DNA from: Desulfogranum japonicum DSM 18378 | GTDB taxonomy: Bacteria; Desulfobacterota; Desulfobulbia; Desulfobulbales; Desulfobulbaceae | Direction: 5' to 3' | NCBI RefSeq assembly: GCF_000429945.1 | Contig: NZ_AUCV01000047.1 | Location: forward strand, 1-51,495 | DNA length: 51,495 nt | Shown here: positions 14,022-24,100 of the stretch, one piece after another | How positions within the stretch are numbered: the first letter of the stretch is position 1 | How the letters are laid out: each line of letters begins with the position of its first letter | Translations under genes and position numbers: made by a program | Notes under the pieces: model-generated | Told to the model about the DNA's origin: nothing | Databases searched by the model: none | The model's input: only the letters and a program-made list of their open reading frames with translations

Positions 14022-14418
14022 TACCTCTAGCTGCTGAATTAAGCGGAATTGAAGATTAATCTTGCCATTCCCAAGCTCACGAGCTTCATAATTTTCTAAA
14101 ACTTTATATAGCTTCTATTGTAGAAAATTTCTTTAGCCACGAAACCTAACAGCCATAAAAGATTTTGAGAGAATAGATTGTCCATGACTCCCTATGTCTA
14201 AGCATGTTAATGTCTTCTCTTTTTAATGTTAGGAAAATGCGAATATTGTACAGTGGCCTTGTCTTGGAAGTTGCTCCATTTTCGATACTGACCGTGCTGC
14301 ATACTACTTCTTCTGTGTATGGTTTGATTTGAGGTAAAGGCGGTAGATCCTTGTCCCACGTTATTTGAGATAAAAAGTTGAATCGTTGATGGAGGGACAG
14401 TTTTTTCTGAAGGTGATT

Positions 14419-14482
14419 TTTGAACAGAAACTTACGGTTTGAGATAGGCCAGCGAGGGTGAAACCGTAAGTTTCTGTTCAAA
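14419..14482. repeat. Perfect 22-bp inverted repeat, 20-nt loop
   Basis: The left arm 14419-14440 (TTTGAACAG...TACGGTTT) pairs without mismatch with the right arm 14461-14482. The loop is 14441-14460. There is no T-run after either arm, so it does not look like an intrinsic terminator. It may be a cruciform, a processed RNA hairpin or a remnant of a small mobile repeat. Confidence 0.8.
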
Positions 14483-14500
14483 TGCCCCCGCTACCCCTAT

Positions 14501-14597
14501 TTGTAACTGATCACAGACTCCACGGAGTTTTCCGCTGGTCGCGTACCTGCGAAAAACAGCGCTTGCACAAATTTGAAGCACCTGTGACCAGTTACAA
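14501..14597. repeat. 16-bp inverted repeat enclosing a structured loop
   Basis: The arms are TTGTAACTGATCACAG (14501-14516) and CTGTGACCAGTTACAA (14582-14597), with 15 of 16 pairs. Inside, CCGCTGG near 14532 and CAGCGC near 14557 can pair again, giving a branched structure. The left arm shares 17 bases, in reverse, with 50795-50811. It lies just beyond the stop of the MASE3 gene. Confidence 0.65.
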
Positions 14598-14616
14598 CTC
14601 AGAACTCATGGAAAGG

Positions 14617-15744
14617 TCAGCCTTTCTTACTTTTTAATTGCTGCATGACTTTCTCGTAACATTCAGGGCAAATACCGTGGCTGAACTCAGCGGTAGAATG
14701 ATCGCGTAGAAATTGTTCCAGCTGTTGCCAGTATCCTTCATCATCCCGCAGTTTTTTGCAGTATGAGCAAATAGGGATAATTCCGGTAAGGGTTTTGACC
14801 TGCTCCAGTGCTTCTTTCAACTCAAGTTCTGTCGTTTTGCGAGTGTTGACTTCGCGTTGTAGTTGATTGTTGGAGGCTTCCAGTTCACGGAAAAGCAAGG
14901 CAAACGGCTCCCGAATTCCAGTTTCAATAATTGCCTGATAAATAAGATAGTAGGAGAAAATTTTGAAGTAGTGTCCGACAAGATTGGAAAAGCCATAATT
15001 GCTGATATAAAAGGTGAAGGACAATTCTGATACGATAGTGCAGCCCAGGGAACCGAGCAGAAGCAGAAAGATCTTACGGTCGAAGTACTCGCGACTAAGA
15101 TGAAATAACAGAGCGGTCACTGCGAGTATGGCGCATATGATATACTCGCTGATCTTCTTGAATGGAGTTAATCCCTGTTCAGCGATAAAACACTCCGGAA
15201 AGATTTTCCACCAGAAGATACTGGCAATCAGAATAAATGTAACCAGTGAATAAGAAATGGAAATTCGAACAAGCTGAAGCTGTTTATTACTCAACAGATA
15301 GTTAAACGCAATCAGCAAAGTGAAACTTTCAAGATACCGGGCGGCGATCCATAGCTGATTAGCATAATAGTCATAATCGGTGAATATCGGCATGCCCTTG
15401 TAGGCAAGTGTGTGCAGCAGGTCAAGCAAAGCAATGAATAAATACCCAATACCAATAAACATAAGGTACTGGTTTTTTATATAAGCCCTTGCATTCCAGG
15501 CAATCATGCTGAGACAACAGGCAACAACAATACTGAATAGTTCTGCGAGGGTATGGAAGAGGAGGTAGTTGATCCTGCTGGTCAGATACAAGCCGATCAG
15601 CAACAAAGGAGCCAGGAAGACTGTCGTCGTCTGCCTGCGCTTGAGAACATTCTGCTCAATTCGGTCAATGAAATCCTGAGGTAACAAATCGCTCTTATCC
15701 TTACCGGTAACAAGTTTTCCTGGATTCCCCGACAAGTTTTTCAA
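14617..15744 (-). CDS. MASE3 membrane sensor with coiled coil and C-terminal CxxC tail
   Basis: A 375-residue protein. Residues about 35-275 hold seven to eight hydrophobic helices of the MASE3 type, a membrane sensory domain usually fused to histidine kinases or cyclases. A coiled coil follows (about 285-320, ELEASNNQLQREVNTRKTTELELKEA shortened here as a heptad-like run). Then comes a short tail with CSYC, a His and CPEC (about 328-368), a tail known from many Desulfobacterota signalling proteins and possibly zinc binding. No catalytic domain is present, so the output is unknown. The frame opens with a TTG at 15744 without a good ribosome site; no early ATG exists. A possible promoter lies upstream (TTGTGG, 17 nt, TATATT near 15825-15800). 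Confidence 0.8.
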   Translation of the reverse strand: MKNLSGNPGKLVTGKDKSDLLPQDFIDRIEQNVLKRRQTTTVFLAPLLLIGLYLTSRINYLLFHTLAELFSIVVACCLSMIAWNARAYIKNQYLMFIGIGYLFIALLDLLHTLAYKGMPIFTDYDYYANQLWIAARYLESFTLLIAFNYLLSNKQLQLVRISISYSLVTFILIASIFWWKIFPECFIAEQGLTPFKKISEYIICAILAVTALLFHLSREYFDRKIFLLLLGSLGCTIVSELSFTFYISNYGFSNLVGHYFKIFSYYLIYQAIIETGIREPFALLFRELEASNNQLQREVNTRKTTELELKEALEQVKTLTGIIPICSYCKKLRDDEGYWQQLEQFLRDHSTAEFSHGICPECYEKVMQQLKSKKG

Positions 15745-15997
15745 CCGCTACTGTACATTTTGCCGGTCTGCAAGCCGGAAGTGCTTACGGTTATAATATA
15801 TTTTAATCATGGCATACCCACAATGAAAGGTCAAACGCTGCATTCTCTCGCGGCCAGACCAACTGGCTGGTATCAGCGTTATCTTGACCTCGAGAAAACG
15901 AGCCCATTGTAAGTCTCACCAGGTATTGTATGAGGTAATGCACCAAAATCAATAAAGCTTCAGTAGAATTGAACCTTGCCTACAGCTCTCCCTTCTT

Positions 15998-18900
15998 TCA
16001 GGCTGAATTGTCCGTGTCTGTTTCAGTTTTGAGCTGATCAAGCCTTTTTTGTGCTTCGGCAAAATTAAGTTTAGCCATGGCTTCATCGAGCCCTTTGAAG
16101 GCCTCTTTTGTCATCAGGGAATGCAGGGCAGGCTGTAGTGTCCGGTAGAGTTTTATCGCTGATATTTTTTTCTGCTGCAGCGCATCGCACAGCTCATTAA
16201 GCTGTGCATCTTCCATCTGTATCGGTTCAGAGTTCCTGCTTCTTTGCTTGTAATCCTGGAGAACAGGGGTAATGGCGTTCTGTAGTTTGCAATACCCTTC
16301 TCGCAGCTTATCCAACAGTGAGGGAATATCCCCTGATTCGCCGTCACGCAGACAGTGTTCTATCCGTCTGGCCAGGTCGGAGAGAACACTGGCCCCAATC
16401 AGCCCGGAGCTACCCGCAAATTTATGAATACGAGCCTGCAGCGCATCTTTTCCTGACTGCTCCGGCTCCAGCGCGACGGGCTGCAACAGATCCCGATTAT
16501 CGTCTGTGAATCGATCCAGAAGGTCTATGAAGAGCTCTACGTCATCATTGATGCGTTCTTTTACCCCTTTTGCATCTATCCCCTCGATGACCGGCCAATC
16601 ATCATGTTTGACCTTTTGCCCCTGTTTTTCCTGGACAGGAACGGGAATGGATCGAGAGATGCCGACAAGCCTGCGGATCTGACGGACTATCTTTTCGGCA
16701 TCAAAGGGTTTGGTCTGGTAATCATCCATGCCGGCTTCCAGGGATATTTTACGTTCGCTGGCAAGAGCTGCTGCTGTCAGGGCGATTACCGGCAGTTTTT
16801 TGAGTGATTCAATCCGGCGGATTTCCTGTACTGCCGTGTTCCCGTCCATCACCGGCATCTGGATATCCATGAGAACGACATCGGCCTGATGAGCTGGATC
16901 TTGAAGCCATTTCAGCGCCTCTGCTCCATTCATGCACGTATAGACAATAGCTCCTTCACGTTCCAGCAGTCTGGTGGCAAGATCCAGATTAACCTGTGCA
17001 TCATCCACTACCAGTATCTTTACACCAGGCAGCCATGCCAGGTGGGAGAAATCCAGTATGGAACTTCTGAGTACCAGGTCGATATCGTTGAAATGTTTGC
17101 TGAATACAAGGCCCAGCCCATTGATCAGAGCAGAGACAGTGATTGGCTTTTTCAAAATGAGGTCAGCGATCTCCGCATGGGGGGACTTCCGCAGCTGTTC
17201 TGTTTCATATCCGGTAACCACCAGAACCCCCGGCATCCCATCAGTGCCGTATCTTTTTTTAAGCTCATACAGGGCCGCAAGCCCGTCCAGTTCCGGCATC
17301 TGCCAGTCAACGACCAGGCTATCGATCTGTTGTCCCTCCTCAAGTATCTTTTCGTAGCGTTCCAGCAGTTCCCTTCCATTCTCCACTGCTTCCACATTCC
17401 AGCCGAGCTGCTTGAACATGGCAACCAGGCTCTCACGATGATCCGGGTCGTCTTCGGCCAGCAAAATACTCAAATGTTTCCTGTAGAGTCCGGCGTCTTT
17501 TATTTCTTCCTCTGTGGCAATACGAAAAGGAAGTTCAACGGTAAAGCTGCTTCCCACACCATCTGTGCTTTCTACATGAACCTCGCCTCCCATCTCTTCA
17601 CACAGTTGTTTGACAATCGCCAGGCCCAGGCCTGTACCACCGTGCTTACGAGTGATCGAACTGTCGGCCTGCCTGAAAGCATCGAACAGGGTCGGCAGGA
17701 GATCCTCAGGGATGCCTGAACCGGTATCCTTAACCAGAAAACGCAGCCGTTTATGTCGGGTTCCATCATCTGAAATATGTATAGAACCGGCAGGTTCTAC
17801 CGAAAGCGAGACAATACCACTGCCAGTGAACTTGATTGCATTGTTGAGCAGGTTGAGCAATATCTGGCGAAGCCTGGTCGGGTCACTTATAACGTAGCCG
17901 TTGATTGTTGCAGGCAAAGAATCAATGATCAGGCCAATTCCTTTTTGCCGTGCCTGGGTAGTGAGCAGAGCTGCAAGCTCGCTGAGAACCGAATCAAGTT
18001 GGAACGGAACCATCTCAATATTGATCTCTCCAGCCTCTATTTTGCTTAGATCCAGAATATCGTTCACCAGGGAGAGCAGCATCTGGCCGGCAATATGAAT
18101 TCTGTCGACGTCTTCCTTGATTTCAGGATTCAAATCCTGCCGCTGGGTTACGATTCGGGTCAAGCCGATGATACTGTTCAGTGGTGTACGGAACTCGTGA
18201 CTCATGTTGGCCAGGAACCTTGACTTTGCAAAGCTGGCACTGTCGGCCTGCCGTCTTGATTCAACGAGTTCGGCTTCAGTATTTTTTCGCACGGTAATAT
18301 CTGTACCGATGGAGATGAATCGCTCGGGTCGATTGTCTTTGCCAATAAGGGGTACAATGGTTGTATCTACCCAGTAGTATTCTCCATTTTTTTTCCTGTT
18401 ACAAATTTCCTGATTCCATGTCCGGCCTGAGCTGATTGTTTGCCAGAGATCGTCGTAAAATTCAGGTGAATGAACACCGGATTGCAGTATACGATGATTT
18501 TTCCCCAGCAATTCAAGCTTATCGTAGCCGGTTGTATGAAGAAAATTCTCGTTGATATACGTTATATTCCCATTGGCATCGGTTATACTGACAATGGCAT
18601 GCTGATCTAGAGCACGTTGTTTAAAGGAGAGTTCCTGTGCCATAAAGGCAAAGGAGTTCGTTAATACACCTACCTCATCCTTGGTAGCTTCCGGTAACGT
18701 TATCTCCAGGTTTCCATCTGCAATTTTTCTTGCCGCGTCACCCAATCTGACAAGAGGGCGGACAATAATTCGTAATTGAATGATTAAAATGACGAGTAGC
18801 GAGAACATGACCATGCCCAGAAGCATGTTTCTCACGGTTGCAATATCTTGTTGAATTCTTTCTCTTTCCCTGGACCAGTCAATGTCGACTACCAGGTTGC

Positions 18901-19273
18901 CGATATAACTGTTTGCCAGCTTGAGGGGATGATCTTTATGGATAAAGTCATGTTCCTCCGTATTGGAGATTTTTATCCGGTCAAATAGTGGATACAGACG
19001 GCTTCCGTCATCTGCAAATATTTCCATGTTTAACCAGACACCTTCCTGTTTTTTTTCAAGATATTCAATGTTGGCTATCAGGGCTGCAAGATTTCCTTCC
19101 AGTACATCGCGGATAAGTGCGGATTCGGCGGCGTCCAGCAGGGCCTGATTGTGGAGTTCAAAAACCGCCTTACCTTTATCCAGCTGTCGGGGTTCCCAGT
19201 GGAAATGAAGATACCCCATTGCAAACAGCAGCCCTGCCAGTATGGGTAATGAAAGCTTAAGTGTCAGATTCAT
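15998..19273 (-). CDS. Hybrid histidine kinase (HAMP-PAS-HisKA-HATPase-REC-REC-HPt)
   Basis: A 1091-residue membrane kinase. Two helices (about 5-22 and 148-168) flank a periplasmic region of no known family. Then come HAMP (170-225), a PAS domain with PAC tail (225-345), HisKA with the phospho-His in NMSHEFRTPLNS, a HATPase domain, a first receiver (AEDDPDH; acceptor Asp in VVDWQMP), a second receiver (VVDDAQVN; acceptor in LMDIQMP) and an HPt domain with HKFAGSSG. The last about 60 residues form an extra segment shared with the kinase at 21173 (39 of 58 identical by eye). The gene begins 6 bp after the binding-protein gene at 19280, so ligand sensing through that protein is likely. No strong ribosome site is visible. 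Confidence 0.92.
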   Translation of the reverse strand: MNLTLKLSLPILAGLLFAMGYLHFHWEPRQLDKGKAVFELHNQALLDAAESALIRDVLEGNLAALIANIEYLEKKQEGVWLNMEIFADDGSRLYPLFDRIKISNTEEHDFIHKDHPLKLANSYIGNLVVDIDWSRERERIQQDIATVRNMLLGMVMFSLLVILIIQLRIIVRPLVRLGDAARKIADGNLEITLPEATKDEVGVLTNSFAFMAQELSFKQRALDQHAIVSITDANGNITYINENFLHTTGYDKLELLGKNHRILQSGVHSPEFYDDLWQTISSGRTWNQEICNRKKNGEYYWVDTTIVPLIGKDNRPERFISIGTDITVRKNTEAELVESRRQADSASFAKSRFLANMSHEFRTPLNSIIGLTRIVTQRQDLNPEIKEDVDRIHIAGQMLLSLVNDILDLSKIEAGEINIEMVPFQLDSVLSELAALLTTQARQKGIGLIIDSLPATINGYVISDPTRLRQILLNLLNNAIKFTGSGIVSLSVEPAGSIHISDDGTRHKRLRFLVKDTGSGIPEDLLPTLFDAFRQADSSITRKHGGTGLGLAIVKQLCEEMGGEVHVESTDGVGSSFTVELPFRIATEEEIKDAGLYRKHLSILLAEDDPDHRESLVAMFKQLGWNVEAVENGRELLERYEKILEEGQQIDSLVVDWQMPELDGLAALYELKKRYGTDGMPGVLVVTGYETEQLRKSPHAEIADLILKKPITVSALINGLGLVFSKHFNDIDLVLRSSILDFSHLAWLPGVKILVVDDAQVNLDLATRLLEREGAIVYTCMNGAEALKWLQDPAHQADVVLMDIQMPVMDGNTAVQEIRRIESLKKLPVIALTAAALASERKISLEAGMDDYQTKPFDAEKIVRQIRRLVGISRSIPVPVQEKQGQKVKHDDWPVIEGIDAKGVKERINDDVELFIDLLDRFTDDNRDLLQPVALEPEQSGKDALQARIHKFAGSSGLIGASVLSDLARRIEHCLRDGESGDIPSLLDKLREGYCKLQNAITPVLQDYKQRSRNSEPIQMEDAQLNELCDALQQKKISAIKLYRTLQPALHSLMTKEAFKGLDEAMAKLNFAEAQKRLDQLKTETDTDNSA

Positions 19274-19279
19274 CGGTAA

Positions 19280-20113
19280 TTAAGGTTGTTTGTAATAACG
19301 TTCCAGTCCCATGTGTAAAAGAGGTGTGTAATCGTCCAGAGAGGCTACACCAATTTTTTTTATAGGAACCTTTTCCAAAAGAATTCGGCCCGCCTCTTCC
19401 TTTCCCAATGATAAAAACGCTTCCTGCACACGCTGCTGTATTTCCAGAGGTACGCCTGGAAGGACGGCAAAAGGATGAGGTGGAACCCTGGTGGTAGTAT
19501 GGATGATTTTTAGATTATTCTGGTACTTCTGCTTCTGACTTTGCAGGGTTTTCTGCACCCCTCCACCTGCCGCAGCCGCACCTATAAGTACATTCAGGTA
19601 AACCGAGTCATGTGTCTTGACATATTTGGGTTTAACGGTAACTCCGAATTTGTCATGTAATTCCTGACGCATCTGCAAACTCGCGCCCAGAGCATTTGGT
19701 GCGGGAAAAACAACAGTTTTTCCATTAAGTTCCGTGGGATCATTGATGCCACTGTTCTTGGCAACGACCAGGATGCCGAAAAGTTCGCGGCCAACGTCTC
19801 GAACCAAGGGGATGTAACCGGCTTTTTGATTCGCGATAACCAGGTGATATGGATTCATATAGGCAAAATCGAACTTGCCCTGGATAAACTCGATCTCAAA
19901 ATCCGGAATGGTTTGTGAACCTATCAGTCTGAACTGATACCCTGTTCTGGTTTCCACCTGATCGAGAATTGGCCTCCATATGCTATGCAGTTTTCGCGCT
20001 TCAAATTGGGGTACAATACCGACGGTGAAAACCTGTTCGGATTGTCCGGCATGGGAGATGCTATGAAAACAAATACAACAAAACACAAACAATAGTACTG
20101 ATAATCGTCTCAT
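19280..20113 (-). CDS. PhnD-like periplasmic substrate-binding protein
   Basis: A 277-residue protein with a signal peptide (residues 1-22, ending SHAG). It matches the PhnD/phosphate-phosphite-phosphonate binding family: VGIVPQFEARKLHSIWRPILDQVETRTGY at the start of the mature protein, FDFAYMNPYH, the TVVFPAPNALGAS hinge and a VYLNVLIGAAAAGGG segment. No ABC permease or ATPase gene is nearby. Its partner is instead the hybrid kinase 6 bp downstream, so it most likely presents a ligand to that kinase. The ligand may be an oxyanion or another small molecule. The start has AAGGGAG well placed. Confidence 0.88.
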   Translation of the reverse strand: MRRLSVLLFVFCCICFHSISHAGQSEQVFTVGIVPQFEARKLHSIWRPILDQVETRTGYQFRLIGSQTIPDFEIEFIQGKFDFAYMNPYHLVIANQKAGYIPLVRDVGRELFGILVVAKNSGINDPTELNGKTVVFPAPNALGASLQMRQELHDKFGVTVKPKYVKTHDSVYLNVLIGAAAAGGGVQKTLQSQKQKYQNNLKIIHTTTRVPPHPFAVLPGVPLEIQQRVQEAFLSLGKEEAGRILLEKVPIKKIGVASLDDYTPLLHMGLERYYKQP

Positions 20114-20253
20114 ATAATCTCCCTTGTATTTCAGGGTTTCTGGTCTTGTACAATATCCGGGAAAAGGATTGAGCGTGGCAGGGTTTTTTCCCGGTTACTT
20201 TGTTCTGACGTGGTGTGCTCGTGTGTTTCACCCCGGCATTCAGGCTGTGAATA

Positions 20254-21147
20254 TCAGAGAAAGACCACTCTGTTTCTGCCCTGTTCCTTGGCCTGATACA
20301 GGCTGTCGTCAGCCTTTTTTAATAGTTTGGCAGACGTCTGATCAATAAAGTGGTCCTCGCAGGCGCCACCTACGCTGATACTGACAGTATCAGCAATAAT
20401 CGAAGCAGTATGGGGAATCGCCAATGCCTGGACAGCTGCGCGGATTTCCTCAGCAACATGCTGTGCAGCCTGAACATTGGTTTCCGGCAGCAGGCAGACG
20501 AACTCCTCACCTCCGTAACGCGCAACACGATCACGTCCTCGTTTGAGCTGGTTACGGATGGCGGTGGCCACTGATTGCAGACATCTGTCACCTTCCAGGT
20601 GACCGTAGGTGTCGTTATACAGCTTGAAATGGTCAATATCTATCATCAGGATGGAGAGCTGTTTTTTAGCCCGTTGGCAGGCGCGCCAATCGCGGTCCAG
20701 CTGGAAGTTGAATTCTCGGCGGTTGAAAAGCCCGGTCAGGCCATCCCTGGTTGCTTGAAATCGCAGCAGATCTGCCTGCTGTTTAAGACGAACCTGGGTG
20801 GTGACCCGGGAGCGTAAAACGATGGGAGAGAAGGGCTTGGTAACAAAATCAACGCCGCCAACCTCAAAACAGCGGACCTCGTCTTCCTGGCGGTTCAGGG
20901 ATGTGAGGAAGATGATGGGGATATCTTTCAGTGTTTCGTCCTGTTGCAGCCGTCTGCAGATTTCAAACCCGTCCATATCCGGCATCATGATATCAAGGAG
21001 AATGAGATCAGGGTGCAGTTCAGCCACCAGGGGCAACCCTTCTTTGCCGGATGTCGCCACTCGAATATCGTAGTCTTGTTCAAGGGTTGCGCCAATAGAC
21101 AAAAGAACTTCAACACTGTCGTCAATGGCAATGATGGTTGCGGACAT
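20254..21147 (-). CDS. Response regulator with GGDEF diguanylate cyclase
   Basis: A 297-residue receiver-cyclase. The receiver (1-120) has the acidic pair Asp9-Asp10, acceptor Asp52 and the TKPF switch lysine. The GGDEF domain (about 135-295) has an intact active site GGEEF at 212-216 and an intact inhibitory-site RxxD (RGRD, 203-206), so it should make c-di-GMP and be product-inhibited. The frame reaches back to 21240, but the ATG at 21147 is preceded by GAGGAAAC and starts the receiver properly, leaving a 25-bp gap to the kinase gene upstream. Its receiver is about 72 percent identical over the first 60 residues (43 of 60) to the receiver of the PP2C protein at 39491. Confidence 0.93.
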   Translation of the reverse strand: MSATIIAIDDSVEVLLSIGATLEQDYDIRVATSGKEGLPLVAELHPDLILLDIMMPDMDGFEICRRLQQDETLKDIPIIFLTSLNRQEDEVRCFEVGGVDFVTKPFSPIVLRSRVTTQVRLKQQADLLRFQATRDGLTGLFNRREFNFQLDRDWRACQRAKKQLSILMIDIDHFKLYNDTYGHLEGDRCLQSVATAIRNQLKRGRDRVARYGGEEFVCLLPETNVQAAQHVAEEIRAAVQALAIPHTASIIADTVSISVGGACEDHFIDQTSAKLLKKADDSLYQAKEQGRNRVVFL

Positions 21148-21172
21148 AGTTTCCTCAAGAGTTTTATGGTGA

Positions 21173-24100
21173 TCAGGGGTACTGCGATTTTTCATCCTGC
21201 CTGCCTGAATCAGCTGTATCCATGGCTGCAGCCAGTTCATTCAATTGTTTCTGCACCTCGACAAAATTAAGTTTTGCCATGGCCTCGTCGAGTACTTTGA
21301 AAGCCTCTTTCGGTATCAGGGAGCGTAACGCCGGCTGTACTTCCTGGTACAGTTTCATTGCTGATATTTTCTTTTGTGCCACTGCCTTGGAGAGCTCATC
21401 CAGCTTTGCACTGTCAAGCACCGCGCTCTGGTCTGGCTTGGTTTTTTGCTCATATTCCTGAAGCACTGGCATAATGGCTTCTCTCAGGTTCTGGTATTGG
21501 GTTGCCAGTTCTTCGAGCAGCCTTGCCATGTCCCTGGGAGTGTTGTCCTGCAGGCAGTTTTCAATGTGTTTGGCAAGGCGAAATAAAGCATCGGCTCCTA
21601 TGAGCCCGGCGTTTCCTGCAAATTTGTGCAACTGCGCATGCAGGACGGTTTTGTCTTGCTGGGAAATCGGCATTGGCAGTGGCTGTTCCAGTTTCCGATT
21701 GCCGTCGACAAAACGGCGCAGCAAGTTCATGAACAGCGGCAGGTCTCCCTGGGTTCGGTGGCGTGCACTGTTGCCGTTTATCCCTTTGATCCTGGGCCAG
21801 CTTATCGAGCTGCCAGAGGATGAGTCCCGTTTCACAACAGGGATGGGGATACCCCTGGCAGCCTCCACATGCCTGCGGATCATCTGGATCATCTGTTCTG
21901 GTTCAAATGGTTTGGTCAGATAATCGTCCATGCCGGCCTGGATTGATTTCTCCCGTTCACTGGAGAGGGCCGAAGCGGTCAGTGCAATGACCGGCAGTCC
22001 CTTCAGGGAATCGATGCAGCGAATGTTTGCAACGGCAGTATTGCCGTCCATCACCGGCATCTGTACATCCATCAGAACAATGTCAACAAGGTTACCCGGT
22101 GCCTGCAGCCAGGTGAGGGCCTCGGCGCCATTCGAGCAGGTGGCAACCGACGCCCCCTCGCGCCTGAGAATGCCGCTGGCCACGTCAAGATTCATGGAAC
22201 TGTCGTCGACCAGCAGGATATGCAGGCCGCTGAGCCACATCTGCTCGGCGCTCAGGTCCAGGGGGGCCTGATACAAGGCGGCCTCTTGATTTTCCTTCTC
22301 CGTGGCAATCTGAAAAGGCAGTTCCACCGTAAAACAGCTGCCTTGTCCTGGCGTGCTTTCGACACTGACCTTCCCACCCATGGCCTGGGTCAGTTTCCTG
22401 ACAATGGCCAGGCCCAGGCCGGTGCCTCCGTAGACACGGGTAATGGAACTGTCAGCCTGGTGGAAGGGGGTGAAGAGCTTGGGGAGTACCTCGGGAGAAA
22501 TACCGCTGCCGGTATCTTCCACACGAAAGCGTAACCGTTGGAACGTGTCACCATCTTCGGTATGGCACAGCGGGCCTGCCGTTTCAACGGAGAGCGAGAT
22601 ATGGCCACTGGTGGTGAACTTTATGCCGTTGTTGAGCAGGTTAAGCAGCACCTGTCGCAGCCGGGTGGGATCACATATAACGTTATTTGCAGCACCCCTC
22701 GGCAACGTACCAATGTTTAAATCAAGGCCTTTGGCCTGGGCCTGGAAGGTGAGCAGCGACTCCAGTTCTTTGAGCAACCCTTCCAGACGCATTGGAACCA
22801 TCTCCAGGCTGATTTCGCCAGCCTCTATTTTGCTCATGTCAAGGATATCGTTGACCAGTGAGAGCAACATCTGGCCTGCTGAGTGGATTTTGTCAATCTC
22901 CTGCTGTACCTCAGGTGTAATATCGTCGCGTTGTCCCAGCAGCCAGGTCTGGCCAATGACACTGTTGAGCGGGGTGCGGATTTCATGGCTCATGGTGGCC
23001 AGGAACTGGCTCTTGGCCTTATTGGCTGCTTCAGCTGCTTCTAACGCGAATTTGAGCTTGGAGATGTCTGTTCGTATGCCGACAACACTGCCATCTTCAG
23101 ATTTCCGTTCTGCGATTTTTACCCAGCGGCCGTTGGGCAGTTTCTGTTCAATGCTGATGTCACCCCCCTGGTGGCAGGCCAGCCGTTCGGCTATCCACTC
23201 TTCCTCACGTCCCAGGGCGTCAAGATATTGGCCTCTTTCCACCCCCTTGCGGATAACTTCCTCGAAGTCCACGCCCTGTACCAGCAAATCAGCTGACTCC
23301 TTATAGATTTCCAGATATTTTGCATTACACAGGTTCAATCTGTCTTCTGAGTCATAAATGACAAAACCTTCGTCAATGGCATCGATGGCAGCGTGCAGCC
23401 TGTTTTGAGCTATTTCAGCCTGTTCTTTTGCATCGCGCAGTTTTTTGTACATGCGGTGGCGTTCCTGTTCCGCCTCCTTGCGCTCGGCAATTTCTCGCAA
23501 TAACCTGCGGTTCCAATACGCAATGAGGAGTAGAACTACAGTAAAAACAGCTGCCAATTTCCAGCTCAGGGAGTAATCCGTCCTGGTGAGTACCTTGTAC
23601 ATCATCCATTTTTCCCTGATTTTTGCTCTTTCGGCAGGTGTTATGGCTGAAATGGCCCGGTTGAGGAGGGGAACAAGCCTGGCATGTTCCTTTCTCACCA
23701 TGATCTGTACCGGGAAAACCACCTGGGTCACGCCTGAGAGCTTGAGCTCTTCACTACCGAGACTATTGAGCTGAAACTGCAATGCCGGGAGGCAGTCGAT
23801 AGCTGCAAAAGCGCCACCATCACGAACGAACTCAAGCGCCTCCTTTGTATCCTTTACCTGAATAAAATCAATCGCCGGGTATCGTTGTTTCATCAGATAA
23901 TAGGCGCTGTAATCTTTACCGACAGATACCCTTCTTCCGTTCAGCACCGAGGGGTCAAAGATGTAGTCCGTTGCTTTGTGGGTTGCAATGGCGATGGGAA
24001 ATTCTTCGTAGCTGTCAGTGAAAACCGCGAATTCTTCCCGGTCAGTGGTTTTTGATGTGGAGGCATAAATATCTATTTCCCCTTCCTGCATTCTACCAAG

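Larger units (their letters stand above)
14022..14616. other. Gene-free region between convergent genes, rich in inverted repeats
   Basis: No convincing gene is present. From left to right it holds a loose inverted repeat AATTTTCTA/TAGAAAATT (14090-14098 and 14121-14129), which could be a weak bidirectional terminator after the AraC gene; an unremarkable stretch; then two strong inverted repeats listed separately (14419-14482 and 14501-14597). A lone CGGTAGATC at 14344-14352 resembles half of the regulon motif, without the rest. Confidence 0.6.

Noticed and set aside
14344-14372. Possible fifth copy of the regulon motif (CGGTAGATC)
   Set aside because: Only the TCTACC end is kept; the GGCAAT half is missing and no gene follows in the right direction.
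14146-14481. Open frame of 111 codons on the minus strand
   Set aside because: Its start lies inside the 22-bp inverted repeat, there is no ribosome site, and the predicted sequence resembles no protein family.
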